Shown: positions 49,201 through 62,700 of the stretch, one piece after another
How positions within the stretch are numbered: the stretch's first letter is position 1
How the letters are laid out: the number at the start of each line of letters is the position of its first letter
NCBI GenBank assembly: GCA_963693285.1
Contig: OY848917.1
Coordinates: 24,672,745-24,736,744, forward strand
From: Xestospongia muta
Lineage: Eukaryota > Porifera > Demospongiae > Haplosclerida > Petrosiidae
DNA: 64,000 nucleotides
Direction: 5' to 3'
Notes under the pieces: model-generated
What the model was told of the DNA's origin: nothing
Database searches by the model: none
What the model saw: the letters and a program-made list of their open reading frames with translations, nothing else
Made by a program: the position numbers and the translations under genes

Positions 49201-52174
49201 ACAGATATCATGTTAACTTTATTATCTACTTTGATCAGGGAAAGAACCAAGATTAATTAATCTCCAACCTATTTTTGGTGACATGGAACAAGCCTCCAAG
49301 CCACTCCCTAACAAAACACTCCAAAGTTGGTCTTAAATTATATAATTTTATTATATATTATCTCATAGGGTCTGATGATTTAGAACTAATTGTTAGTGAC
49401 ACTACAACTGTAGAAGAGAATAAGTTGGGTGAGATTTCTTACTTAAGTAGTGAAATTCAATATTAATTTAAATATATTACACTGTGTTGTCTTTTACCAT
49501 TAACTTAATGTGTGGGGATAGCTCTGGAAAAGTATCCACCACATTCACACTATGTTACTTTCAAATAACCATTAAAATCACTTCATAGCTTATTTATGCA
49601 CCTACTTATCATTACTAAATCTTTTCACAACTAGTGAGACATGAAATTACTGTAGAAAAGTGCTAAAATGGAGAACATGAAATGAGCTAAACAACCAAAT
49701 TGTTCTTGTCTTTCTCCAGCACTAGAAAAATTGCTTGGAGTTTTGTAATAACTTTAGAATGACAGTGAGGCATTCTAGGACTTATTTAGAATAAGTTACA
49801 GAACTTACTCATAACTCGAAATTGTTCAGAGTTTCCTATAAACTTCAGCTGTTTGTTTATCTGTACCAATTTTCTTTGATTATTATTCATTAAGAAGTAT
49901 TATTATTAAAATTATAACAGAGCATGTTCATTCTAATTGGTGGAATTTGTGTAAACACTAAACTTTACACCCTGATCCTAAACAACTCTCAACATGCAAG
50001 CTTAAAGAATTGTCACTTGACTGTCATGTATCACACTCATTATGGTTAACCAATGTCATTTGACATGCTTCTGGTTTTAGCATCATCTTTACATTAATTA
50101 TGTAAGTCTTGAGACAATCTTTTTGGCTATGTTATTTACTAATTTATCATGCAGTGGCAGCATGTAACACTCAGTGTAATTCAGCTATATTACTACCACA
50201 AGGTTTTACATTTTAGTGGTTCAGTATTGAAAAGTATTGTGATTACTAATAATTCCTTGTAAATAACAAATATTCATTTCATCACTTTAAAATTTAAGTC
50301 CGCAGTTACAGAATGTAGTTTAATTTCATTTATCGTTCTTGAAAGTCGCATACAACAATATGTGATAGTGGACATATGTAATATTAATAAATATTACAGT
50401 TTTACCATATTTAACCACTGTTTATTTAAATGTATGAGTAAATTATTCATATTTCCTGAGGATAGACCTGAAGGAAATATGAACAATAAACAGGTATATT
50501 TTCAATGAACCACACTTATGCATGGCATAAGTGGTTTGTATCATTGAAGCCATACATGAATGTTCCAAAATGATTATAGGTCTGTGTGGCACACACAGCA
50601 TACCAAGCAGTAACAAAACAATTTGCTGAAACAAACAATAAGTTAAGTTGCAAGGAGTTAAGCTTCTGACATTCATTGTTTAAGTGAAGATGTCTGAGTG
50701 GTTAATTTCCTTTAATCAAGGGGATCTATACCATTTAAAGCAGATCATTGTTTACAGTACTTGTGTGCATTGCATATGTATCATAATGTTGGTATTTAGA
50801 ATATTATATATGTGTCTATACTTGTAAGATTTCTGCTCTAATATTATAACGTCAGATAAGATAGTTGATGAGTGTGTATCTCCTTCACTAGAGATGCTTT
50901 TAGATCAACAACCGGACTTGAAGGAAATAACTAACTTTGCTCGAACTGCTGAGTGGTATCAGTTAGGAGTACAACTAGAACTGGATCTTGTGGATCTAGC
51001 TGGATGTACTGACATAGCACGTATGTATCAATTATGGATTCAACAAAAAGCTCAAGATGCAAGTAGGAGGAATTTGTTAACCGCATTAAGAGCTATAAGA
51101 CAAAATAATGCTGCATGGCAATACGAAAGTTATTTGAAGAGATTAGTGGTTAGTTTTTGATAAACATGTTGATGCATACTTTAGAAAAAAAATTTAACTT
51201 GCCATGTCTGTGGTTTTAACATCATCTCATTATTTGCACAAAATAAAGATTTATATAGGATTGTCTTCAATCAGACAATCCTAGTTGCCAATTTTATTCT
51301 ACATTATTTAATAAGTTCTCATGCAATGGGAGCATGACAATAAAATCACTTATTATGATTTAGCAACTACTGTGATGATGGTTCTGTACGTTAGTACTTT
51401 TTGCTTATTATAGTATTAGTTTGTTATAATTAATGCCTCACTGAATTTATAATAACATTTGAAAAATCTAAAAATAGCTAGTATCGCTGATATTAGTAGT
51501 TAAGAATGTAAATCATTTTGTACAGGAAAAAGAAAATGAAGGCACTCAAGAGACTACAAGAGATATTACTAATCTACATGTAACAGGAGCAAATAGTAAG
51601 TGTGTAGACATTATTTACAAATGTTATGTGATAACGTTTTCTTGTCCATAATCTTATATGAGACATAATTTAATAACTATAAAATATATTTAATCACTAA
51701 AAATTATATCTTATAATAAATTCATAGTCCATTTCTATTTTTGGTTCTATATATTGCATAGAGACTTCCTAGCAGGTTTCTATTTGAAATTAGAGACCAT
51801 GATAATTTAAATTGCTATTTTGTACTTCAAAACTGGCATAGTGGCAAGTTTATATGAATCTCATTACAAGCTTAATTGCTTTTGTCATTGTTGATGGGTC
51901 CATATGCTTATTATAAATGTGCCAACTTGTAGTTTTATAGGAATTTTGCCTGACAGGCACATTCTAAAGATAACACCCTCTGTCTTGGGCAATATCTTCT
52001 TACAAACTCTCTCCTTGGCTGGTTTATATTTTGCATATAGACTTCTGAACCATGATATCACATACACTCAGTTGACATCGACAACATATCACACTTATCA
52101 TTAGACCTTGTTTTTTTATTTCTATAGAGTCTCATAAAGGAGGAGCAACTGCAATCTCAAGTGTTATTTCTTGA
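46258..52174 (+). pseudogene. Ankyrin-COR-Death domain gene with frameshift and in-frame stop
   Basis: Two 99-nt exons (46,258-46,356; 47,210-47,308) each encode one ankyrin repeat (EGKTALMNAVRNNRKG; NDDTALHFAALHNND). Exon 47,651-48,534 carries a COR C-terminal region (DPDDFLSNRFLHLLLL, RRCIVWTNGIYWENEVKIKF, YEYMIAP). Small linker exons follow (48,630-48,705; about 48,752-48,793; 48,849-48,910; 49,239-49,327; 49,370-49,430), then a Death domain exon (50,856-51,148), 51,526-51,595 and a last exon with TGA at 52,172-52,174. A one-base frame break near 47,795 and TAA at 48,106-48,108 interrupt the COR exon, while everything downstream stays open and spliceable. Family proteins are ankyrin-type ROCO relatives acting in Death-domain signalling (inference). 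No Roc GTPase was found. Pseudogene, recent loss, or two sequence errors. Confidence 0.7.
49500..50850. other. Long intron before the Death-domain exon; nothing recognised
   Basis: AT-rich, without a supported exon on either strand. Confidence 0.5.
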
Positions 52175-52619
52175 GGTTATTAGAAAGGCTCCAATCAATG
52201 AACTACCCATTGTTAAGACAAAGAATTGATCTCTCTACATTAGAATAACTAAATTAGAAAATCAACTGTGTGATATTTTGGTTATAATTTCCCCTTAATT
52301 TCTAGATAATTTTGTCGTTTTGCTTAAATGAAATACATTATTTCAAAATAAAAATTTACAACAGAGTATATATACAACTACAAAATCGTTAATTGTTGGG
52401 TTTTCTCTGATTTGCTACATACTTCATTCACTTTAATTGTATAAAGTGCATACTTAGTGTCCAAAATGAGAAAAATAGCATAACTGTAGTATTGAAAACA
52501 AAGGTCTCATCATTTAAATAACATAACTAACATTGTTTCTATTACATTACAAAAGGTACTGGTCTAACTATTGATATGTCTGTCTAAGCAATATTAAAAT
52601 TTGGTGGCTAGAATACCAC

Positions 52620-53400
52620 AGCAGGAGATGGCCATTAAAATACTCTAAACAATAGCTTATAAACCTAATAAAAATGTTCACTCTTTTGAGGTATGTTAAC
52701 ACACACTTTATTTTATGTTACTGTTAGTGCTCTTAATAAAGTTTACATTAAAGGAACTAGTGATGATCACTATGATGTCAAAATAGGCATTAAAGATCCC
52801 TTTTTTCAAAATTGTTCCCTTAAAGACAATAGCACTGATGTACCAAAATAATCTTGAGTTACCAGTACAAAACATTTACCTTCACCACATTGAGGAAGGG
52901 TATGGTATATCCTTTTTATGTGTCTATCTAACAATTACATGTTATTTTAGTCTTTATGTTATTGTTTACTCTTTTTATATCTTATTTCTCCTAAGTTAAC
53001 TGAGAATGACATAACACTAACCTTAAAACCACTTCTTGAGAGGGAAATATGCCAAGATTAGACTGATTTTGTTATTGATCATTTTACATATTTTCAAAAT
53101 AGGATATGATAATACAGGAATAACTACGGTTTAAATAATCTTACTACTTTCTATATAATCATTATTAATATTTTTATGTGTAAAGGAATTACACCTGACA
53201 CTATTGGTTGATCATGTCCTACTTTAGCAGTAAATGTATTCTAGGTGAGACCTTAATCATACGACATGCTACAAAGAACAAAGAATGTCATATAAACTAT
53301 ACAATTACTGTTAGTGGGGACACTCCTATAATTTAATCTCATTTATAAAAGGCTTGTTAGAAGATTCTAATGTGTACTTGAATGATGCCATATTTCTACC
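52620..53400 (+). pseudogene. COR-gene fragment, decayed copy 3
   Basis: Begins within sequence equivalent to 48,200 (around CTTTTGAGGTATGT) and runs through the small linker exons and introns. It lies only about 450 bases downstream of the stop of the larger ankyrin-COR-Death gene, in the same orientation. Multiple stops. The most complete of the three fragments. Confidence 0.7.
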
Positions 53401-54261
53401 CTAAACTGCTAAGCACAAACTCTGATGGTTTTCTGGATCACAATCTAAAAGTGTTTTATGATATTATAATTAATGTAGTTATCAGTATATAAATTACTAA
53501 AAACATTAATTGTGACCTTAAACTATAATTATAACTTTAATTTCACCCACCCAGTTCATTATTTGAATATCATGTTATTACATTTTATAATTTTCTTTGA
53601 CGTAGAAAATTAATCTTCAGTGCATGTGCCCTTGTTTTTTATCATGAATGGAGAGAGATTGGAGAAGTTCTTGAAATGCCAGATGGAAGAATCTAATGTG
53701 CTCATAACCAAGTCCCTAATAACAACACCTTTTAGCTTTATTAATTCAACTGAATTGAAGATATCTTTTGTCCATACATTTTAATAGATCATCATCCTTT
53801 ATTTTATTTTTGCTTTTATTAATACCAGTAATCTCATGTTATATACATTTCAAAATCAATAAGTTGTTGATATAAGTTACTTCATATTTTTCAATTTTAA
53901 TGAAGTAGTAAAATCAAAGTGTACATTATCAAGATAAGGTAATGTTCAGGACATATATAATTGTACAATGACATGTTCTGAAAAATGTAAACATAGCTAT
54001 TGACATCTCTCTATCTACCTTTGTTTTTTCCTTTAGTTCGAGGCCTTGGGGCTAGCTATAGGTTATTATAATTGCAAGTCATCAATGCTTTTTATTCACT
54101 CATTATATTGTAATGAATGAAGGTTGCAATGACATGACAACTATCAGTGTAGTACTTGTATATGTTTGAATTGCATGCATAGTGCAACTACTTTTTGGGA
54201 GTAATTTAAGTCCAAAGTACACGAAACTCAAAATTATATATAATCTAAATTATAAATCTAA

Positions 54262-54297
<36 letters not shown>

Positions 54298-54371
54298 AGT
54301 TAATAATATGTACGAACGTGCATGCATGCTTGTAATCTACTACAACACCCTTAGAGGGAGATGTCTCTCAT
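53401..54371. repeat. Non-coding part of the duplicated block, copy 3
   Basis: Homologous to 761-1,575 and 22,171-23,159, with an (AT) run at about 54,265-54,293. No coding content. Confidence 0.55.
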
Positions 54372-57300
54372 GGTCCTAAGTTTAAGCTGCCGAAACTGGT
54401 TTTAACGAAAGTCAATGGTGAACTAACTGCCTGGACCACTATTTGTAAGTTGCTTGAGTCCACAATACGCAAAAACCTGAACGTGACCAGTATTGATAAA
54501 TTTATTTTCTTACACTCCATGTTAGAAAGAATGGCAGCTGAAGCCATTTCTGGGCTAACGTTCACAGCAGCTAGTTATGAAGAAGGAATCTTGTTCTTAA
54601 AGAAAGGTTTGCAAATAAACTGCTGATTTCGAAAAACCATTTGGATACTCTATATGAACTTGGAGACTGTAGCGTCTCATAATCTCAACGCAATTAGATA
54701 CTTTCAACAAGGTGGAAACTCACACAAGAGGAGTGATGTCTCTTGGAATGCCATCAACATCATATAGGCTATAGTCTTGTTATCTATTTGATGAGCAAAT
54801 TACCACAAGATCATCCGCTTGTTGTGAATTGCAAAGATGCTAATATCAATTGGGACTTTGACTCCTGATGAAGTTTACTGATGATGAAATTGATGCAAGG
54901 GAAAGATCTGTCACTGTACTGATTCTCAATGCCCCCCTCTGTAAGGAAGTTAGAGTTGCTCCAACTGCAGCAGCACTAATGACAAATGACTCCACCCAAG
55001 GCTGCTCATACTGTGGTCAGAATGACTCCTCAACATTGTATAGAAATGTGACTGCATGGTATATCCTTGTGGAAACAAATTTATGTAATTTGAGAAGATG
55101 TTTTGTGTGTCTTAGGAAGTTTCATAAATAATAAATAAATAATAGGTAAGGAATGTTGTTCAACTATGTGATGCTTTCATTGTAATGGACAGCATCATAT
55201 CGTTACTAGTCAGAAAGGAACTCCAAATCTGTCAGTGATAGTGATCAATATTCACCCAGAACTCTCAATCATTTAGACCAAGTCACCAAGGCAAACCTTC
55301 AACTAACTACGTCTCCCTCCTCAAGAACCATCCATTAGATTCACCACAGTGGTGTCCACCTCAATGTATAGCAATGTCAGGACTTAGTATTGTTCCAGAT
55401 GGTAAAAGCTATAGTGTTCTAACATGATTAACCAGATTTCTCTGTAGAGACTAAACTTATCTTTGACTGAGGCAGTCACAAATCATATTTTGACAAATGC
55501 AATGAAGAAGATTCTCATATTACCTATTAATTCTGTGGAAGTCCAAGTATCCGTGTATGTGGTGATACTGGCTATCAAAACAAGAAATGGAGGGAGGTTT
55601 GAACTTTCTTTCCTCGCAGTGTCCTTTATCTGTAAGCCTGTATTTGGACAAACTCTTTGTTATGCCGTTGAAAGCCACCCTCATCTATCCAGATTGGACT
55701 TAGTGGATCCACCTAGTGATGGAGGTAAATTAACTATAATTGTTTTAGTTGGATTTGATCATTATTGAAAGTTGGTGACTGGTGAGGTAACAGTTCATGA
55801 TAATTCCCCAAAGCTATTGAGACACTTTCTGATTGGGTGCTGTCAGAACAAATCAATAGTCTTATAGAGAATTTCAATAGTGCATCAGCCTATAGTCTAA
55901 TGTTAGAGTCTCATGTTATGTTTTATGAAGTCTTGAGCCAAGACTTAGAGTCGGACTGAAGAGTTTCAAGAAGTAGTGATGATTGGAATATGTTCTTCAA
56001 GAACATGATGCTTAAAGATGATCAGTACCAAGTCCATATACTTTGAAGGGAGTCACATCCTCTTCTGCCTGATAATTATCAGCTAATCCAGAAGAATTAA
56101 TTGGAATACTATAAGATTTCTTCATCGAAATCCACAAGTTCTGAATGAATATCATACTGTATCTCTGAACAATTGAAAAATGCGATTGTTGAAATTGTAA
56201 ATTGCACAAAAGGAAGTGCCAAGATTCACTACATACATCATTATGAAGAGATGTATTAACTTACCTTAGCTTTAAGGCCAGACTAGATAAGGGAGGATTC
56301 AACTTAAGGAACTTTATGAATAACTCTTCCAAGATCAGAATAAGAATGATAGAAAATGAGAGTCCCACTAAGGACAAGATTACAAACATGCCAATACTGA
56401 AGAGTATGAGACATATACAAAGAATACTTTGGTAAACAATCAAGATGTTTTCAATGAAAGAAGAAAACTCCTTGATTTCAATAAAACTTTACTGAGGATT
56501 GTATTATATTTGACATTGTTTATGTTGCTGACCTAGCTGAGGAGTTGTTACCAATTAAGAGAAATGTTGACAACATGTAAACAAGGTTCTATCACCCTTT
56601 TCTCTCAATGTACAATTTAGCTCAATATACTATTCCAACAGATCTGAGAGTCAAAGTTAGGGATGGGATAACCATTTGTCCGTAGAGTTAAGTAAAAAAT
56701 GAAAAAAATTTTATTGGTCTGAAGGTGGCACCATCCTTTGTTATACTCAGGTGTTTCTAGTGGAGTAGATGGTTCAGTTTTGTCATCTAGCCTACAAAGT
56801 TTTTGTGCTGCAGCCACTGGTGCATTGATAGTTGTTGTATATTCAAAGTTGGAAACAAAAATGGAATTACCACATATTTTCTTGACTCAAAAATACAATT
56901 AACTCCAGTTTGTAGTCAAATAATTCAAGATCACAGGTCTTAGTGCCACTAATAATAACCACACTGATGTGGACTATCTGACATGTCTTAGAATCAGAAT
57001 AATGTCTTGACAGACCATTTTTATACAGATTCTAAGGTAGTGTTAAATTGGATAACTTGCACTAACAAAGAGTGGAAGCAGTTTCTACAGAACTGCATAA
57101 ATGAAATCAGTAGGCTGTTGCCAATAGAGTGTAGGAAACATTGTCCATGTCGAGAAAACCCAGCTGACATACCCACAAGTGTATGTATCCTGCTGATTTA
57201 ATGATTGACCCATTTTAACTAAATGGTCATATTGGCTATACAAATAAGGCTCTAGGTGATGAATTAGACTCTCAAGGTCTGTTAGTGCTTAGATGAGATG

Positions 57301-59275
57301 AACGATACTCAAGAGATTCATAGTCTATTGTCAAGTGAGTCCGATAGCTGTAACAATATCTTCAATTGTGAAAATGTTAGCTATCTCAGGAGGTTATTAA
57401 GAATCTGATATGTGTTTAAGTTTATTTTGATTTCTCAATTGTGAAAATGTTAGCTCTCTCGGAGGTTATTAAGAATTTGATATGTGTTTAAGTTTATTTT
57501 GATTTCTCAATTGTGAAAATGTTAGCTCTCTCGGAGGTTATTAAGAATCTGATATGTGTTTAAATTTATTTTGATTTCTATTTTGAGAATCATATACTCT
57601 GAAGGACCAGTTATTTATGAGCTGACAGCAAACAAGCTGGGAAAGTCACAATTTGGGCTATTTCTTGATGATGAGAGAGTATGGAAATACAGATGATGGC
57701 TAATTAATGCCAATATTCCACAATGAACAAAATATCCAGTCCTGTTAAATCCTAAACATAACCTGACATCACTGATTGTAACAGAATGTCTTGAGACCAT
57801 TAAACATGATAATATAATAGAGACATTGACCAAATATTGACCAAATTACATTCAAGATTTGGAATGTTAAGGAGATATCATAAGCTATGACATCAGTGTG
57901 TGGTTAGTCAAAGATTTGATATATAGGACACCCTATCAACTACCTCCCCCTTCTTCACTACCCACATTTTGTGTAATGGAAGCATTAGCCTTTACATATA
58001 CAAGAAATGATTTTCCTGGACTTCTCAACACCAAAGATACTGAGAATTGTAAGGTATGGATTTGTCTATATACATGTTGTGTAATTAGATCAGTTCACTT
58101 AAAAATTGTACCTAATTTAACAGCTCAAGGATTCCTTCAAACCTTAATATCTTTCCTGTAAGATGGTCTCAGACAATGCTAACACTTTTATTCATTCAAG
58201 AAAGCTATTTTTAAGATGTTGAACGATTGTTAGTGTGTGCCAATACTTCTCTTATGTACAAATGGAATAGTACTTTAATTTAGAGAAGGGCTTTGGTTGG
58301 GAGGGTTTTTTTGTGAGAACGGTTAAGCCAACTAAAGGATGTCTAAAACAAACCATTGCTCAGACAAGACTGACCTATGATGCAGTATTAACTGTTACCA
58401 CTCAAGTTGAAATGATTATTAGTTCAGTTTTATATGTATTAACAGAAGACCTAGAAATTGACTAATTCCTATTTATTAATGGTGATTGGCTTCTCAGTCT
58501 GTCCGAATTTCCAATTCAGAAGAATCCTATTTACTCTGATTTCCAAATCAGTCCTATATATATATCAGTTGCTGATTTGACAAGGAGGCTGAGACATCTC
58601 AATAACACCATGGACCACTTTCGGGAAGGTTGAGGAAGGAGTATCTATTACAGTTTGAGAGAGTGTTATATACTGCCATGCAAAAGGGGCACTCACTACT
58701 TGTGATCCAATTGTTATATATAGAAGATATTGTTTTGGACTATGACCAAGATGAACTAAAGACATTCTGGTCATTAGCTAAGTTTGAAGACCTTATTAGT
58801 GGCGATGATGGTCAAGTATGAGGAGTGATTGTTTGAGTTAGTTCCAAAGGTGACCAATTCAACATTTTTACTCCCTTGAAGTTTGTTACATAGACAGAAC
58901 CACCTGTTAATCAATCACCAAATAAAATTATTGAAGTCACAAAATATACAAGTCAAGCTACTGTCTGGGCAGCAAGGGAGAGAATAACATTTTGGTGTGT
59001 TCAGAATTGAATCCATAACTGTTATTTATTTATAGATTGTTAATTTGTTTGCATATTCACTTTCTTTATCCATTTATCTTAAGGTTATTAACTTTATTAT
59101 TGACAAGTATTTGGTGAATCGATGTTGTAATTTGATCACATGATACCTATTGAATATATGCTGTTGTCATTGTCTTTATATCTCATGTTTGATCCTTTGA
59201 CAGTAAGTATATACTATGAACTGACTGTGATTGTCATAAGAGTTTACTTGTTCCAGGTACTTCAGGTAAACTATA
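54372..59275 (+). mobile_element. Decayed BEL/Pao LTR retrotransposon, copy 3 (most complete)
   Basis: Order matches BEL/Pao: gag (54,378-55,130; LPKLVLTKVNGELTAWTTI, ERMAAEAISGLTFTAASYEE, then a CSYCGQ knuckle start), protease (about 55,390-55,770; LDLVDPPSDGG...FDHY), N-flank of RT (55,960-56,260; 'RNPQVLNEYHTV', HYIPHHEE-like), C-flank of RT and connection (56,290-56,820), RNase H (57,007-57,190; YTDSKVVLNWI, ENPADIPTS), integrase (57,600-58,560; LLNPKHNLTSLIV, DTENCKVWICLYTCC) and post-integrase (58,565-58,880; LTRRLRHLNNTMDHF, FEDLISGDDGQV). The RT core with its catalytic aspartates is missing between 56,260 and 56,290. No 5' LTR found; the 3' segment (about 59,000-59,270) is LTR-like. 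Confidence 0.85.
57370..57580. repeat. Tandem triplication inside BEL copy 3
   Basis: A unit of about 74 bases (TTTGATTTCTCAATTGTGAA ... GTGTTTAAGTTTATT) occurs three times in a row. Copies 1 and 2 of the element have it once, so it expanded after the block was duplicated. Confidence 0.9.
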
Positions 59276-59751
59276 TATTTGCAGTTTTTATTGATTAATT
59301 AAAAGAATTTGAAATAAGTATTGGTATGATTTTATAACAAATTAAGCATGTAAAAAACCTCTAAAAATAGATTTTGTATATAGTATTAACTCCCAATCAG
59401 CTTATATTCTGACTATATTCAGTAAGTTACCTATGACATTACCAAAATTTCAAATCATGTAATTTATCAAAAATCAAGTTCTGTTATTATATTGCAGTAA
59501 ACCGTGTTAACATATTAATAGCCCATAAATCGCAATTTTTCTTTCTCTTTATACTCAATAACTTGTTAACTTTAACAAAATAGATATAGGATTACATGAC
59601 TGGAATACAAAATGTTTGTATGCTAACTATTGTAAAAACAACATATTTAAGTCAATAAATCTAATTAAACTACTTCTGTTCAGCAAATTGAGTTTGGGAA
59701 CTTATTTAAAGCCTATATAGAAATACCATCACACAATAAGTAGTAAATAAT

Positions 59752-62700
59752 TCAGTTATTTTTTCCAATCTCAGCAAATTCCATCTCCTGACTCATCTTA
59801 TTACTAATTGTCAGGTAAAGATTATTGTCTTGACCAGGACCACTTAGTCTGATCCATGTGAGCTTATTCCTTTTTTTGTAAAGACAAATTACAAAAGTAA
59901 TAATTCCAATGATGCCTGTGTCAAATGATAAGTCACACATGTATATACTCAATAAAAACTAACCCAAAACAATAGTAATTACTGATGTCACACTGACAAT
60001 AATCATCACTAACAAATTGTTACTCTATAGAGAAAGAAATAAAAGTGAGTAAAATATTGAGCTTCAATATATACTTTGTCAATGCTTGGAATATTTGTCT
60101 TTGTTACTGATGATGAAGCTAAAGTAACAAACATTCAATAACTGTAATGTTATGTATACAAACTTACATCGAATAACAGAAGAATACCAATCATTGTCTG
60201 GAGTATTTGTCTCTGAGACTAATGATGAAGCTAAAGTAACAATCGTTAAATAACTCAATTGTTATATATACAAGCTTACATTGAATAACAGTAGAACTCC
60301 ATTTGTTGTCTGGAGTATTTTTCTCTGCTACTGATGATGAAGCTAAAGTTACAAACATTACATAACTTTTTTATTATATAAACAAACTTACGCTGAATAA
60401 TATTAGAACACCATTCATTGTTTTCTTCACAAACAAGACAGTGCTTTCCACCAAACAGAGGTTGATATGTGTTTCTTGGACAAATGTTGCATGGTTCCAT
60501 ACCAGATTGGGAATATGAGCCAGGTAAACATAAAGCTGTACAAATGAGATAGCAAATCAATCAACATTGACATTAAAAATCATTAATTAATTACATTTAC
60601 AGTCTGTTTCTAGTACTGATCCAATAGTTGAAGTTGAATAGCTTTCTGGACAGTTATGGCATTCAACTGACCCTTGTTTGTTCTGATATTTCCCAACAGG
60701 ACAAGCAGAACAAACAGGTAGATATTCATTACTATAATGTCCAGATTCCAGTGACAAATATTGTTTAATATAACCAGACCAAAATTCTCCAGGGGAACAC
60801 GCAACTGTAAAAAGGTATTGAAATATATTTATAACTGTAATTTATTACATTATTTACCACAAAGTAAGTAGTTTGAGTTTAATTGTTGTCCCTCAGGACA
60901 AACATGTCTACGCTCATCAATAGTCAAAGAGTCAGGGACTACTTGATAGAAAAGATCATTGCTTTGAAAGATCATATTGACAGATCCACTAAGTTTTTCT
61001 TCAACTTTCTGTCGTACTATTTCAAGATCATATATAGCCGAGGAGAACAGTGATGCTATTTCCTCAATAGATTGATGTTCTATGTCACTTCTAGTGACAT
61101 TAGCACTGTAAAGATTAAACCTTACAATATTATGTGTAGGAAGAGTAGGATCTAGTTGAACATTAAAGTCTTTAATACTTGCAGTGTTTAGGTTTAATGC
61201 TATCTGAATGTCAAGTAAAAGTTCATTTGAGTTTGATCCTGAGCCTGATTCAATACCAGATGAAATGATGCCATTTGAATCTTCACTACAACATTGTTCT
61301 AATGAGAATTGTATAGGATAGGCATTTCTTGCAACACTTACTGATAACAATGATAACTTAACAGGCTTTGATTTGTTCTTTCCATGTTCATTCTTTGCTT
61401 CACATCTATACCATCCTACATCTGAAAAAGTAGGCTTCTCAAAATAAAGTACACTAGCATTTTCACCAGAAACCTCATCCCAGCTAACATTAGAGTGTCT
61501 TTTGAAGTACCACATCCAGGATGGGTCTGGTGTTGCAGTAGCATCACAACGAAGTTCCACACCACTTTCATCACCGACATATGTGATGACATCCTTTGGT
61601 TGTAAAGTGAGTTGTGGTATTTGGTAATATTTTATTACAGCACGATTGGATCTTGTGGTTCCAATTGCATTCACTGCTTCACAAACATAAACTGCTTCAT
61701 CACTTTTCTGAAAGTTGTTTATTGTTAATTCTGAAGTTTTAGCATTGGCTATGATGAAGTCATTTTTCAGCCACCTGTATGTAAATGGCAGAGAAGAAGT
61801 AGCTGAACATGTGAGGGTCACAGTACTTCCACCTCTGACAAATGACTCAGATGGGGGTTGGATGGTAATATTAGGAATAGAAGCACACCAGTATTCTAAG
61901 TCATTAATGGAGGCCACTACTTCACTAACTAGTGTCATAGTGTCTATAGCATTGTAAATAGTCAGATTTCTATTGGAAGTAAGTGAAGATAGCTTTAGAG
62001 TCATGTCTGGTATTAGTTTTAATATGGACTGAGCTTTATCTCCTGGAACATCATAAAGAAGTATGACAAAAATATCTGACAATTGATTAAGACAATCACT
62101 GAAACCAAAGCATCGATAACCAGCTATATGTTTTGTTTTGTTGTGATAGTCTTCCATCTGATTTATCCAATATTGAAGAGAACTCTCCAAAACCCTTTTA
62201 GATAGACGTTTTAATATCAATTTGGTTGTATTAGCATATTTTGCTTGTTTTTTTGCAAGTTTATTGTAGAATTTATTAGTTAGATTTGAACTCAATGAAA
62301 GTGTTTCATTAATACTCTCCTCAGCACTATTGATAGCGGACTCAATTATGGCACTTGATTCCAATGTATTATTGAGAGCATCTTCTAGTGACTTGTTCAC
62401 ATAATTGAGATAGTTTTGTAACTTTTCAAGAGTGAGGCAATTAGATTCAAAATGGTTTGCAATATTAAACGAATCAGATGATTCCCTTCTGTGTACAGAG
62501 CGTTTTTTGACATTTATATTACCAACAGCTACAGACAATGCATGTTCAAGCACTTTCTCAGATATCTTATCCTTCACTAAATTCAAAGGAGCATTAAAAT
62601 CAATCACAACACTGGTTTCATATGATGTATTAGAATAAGGTATTACGTATTGTATTTGAAGAGGAAAAACGACAGGTGTGGATGTTGTCATAGATACCCT

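Noticed and set aside
57615..57833. Minus-strand 72-codon frame, repeated at 3,817-4,035
   Set aside because: Antisense of the BEL integrase; its conservation follows from the duplicated element.
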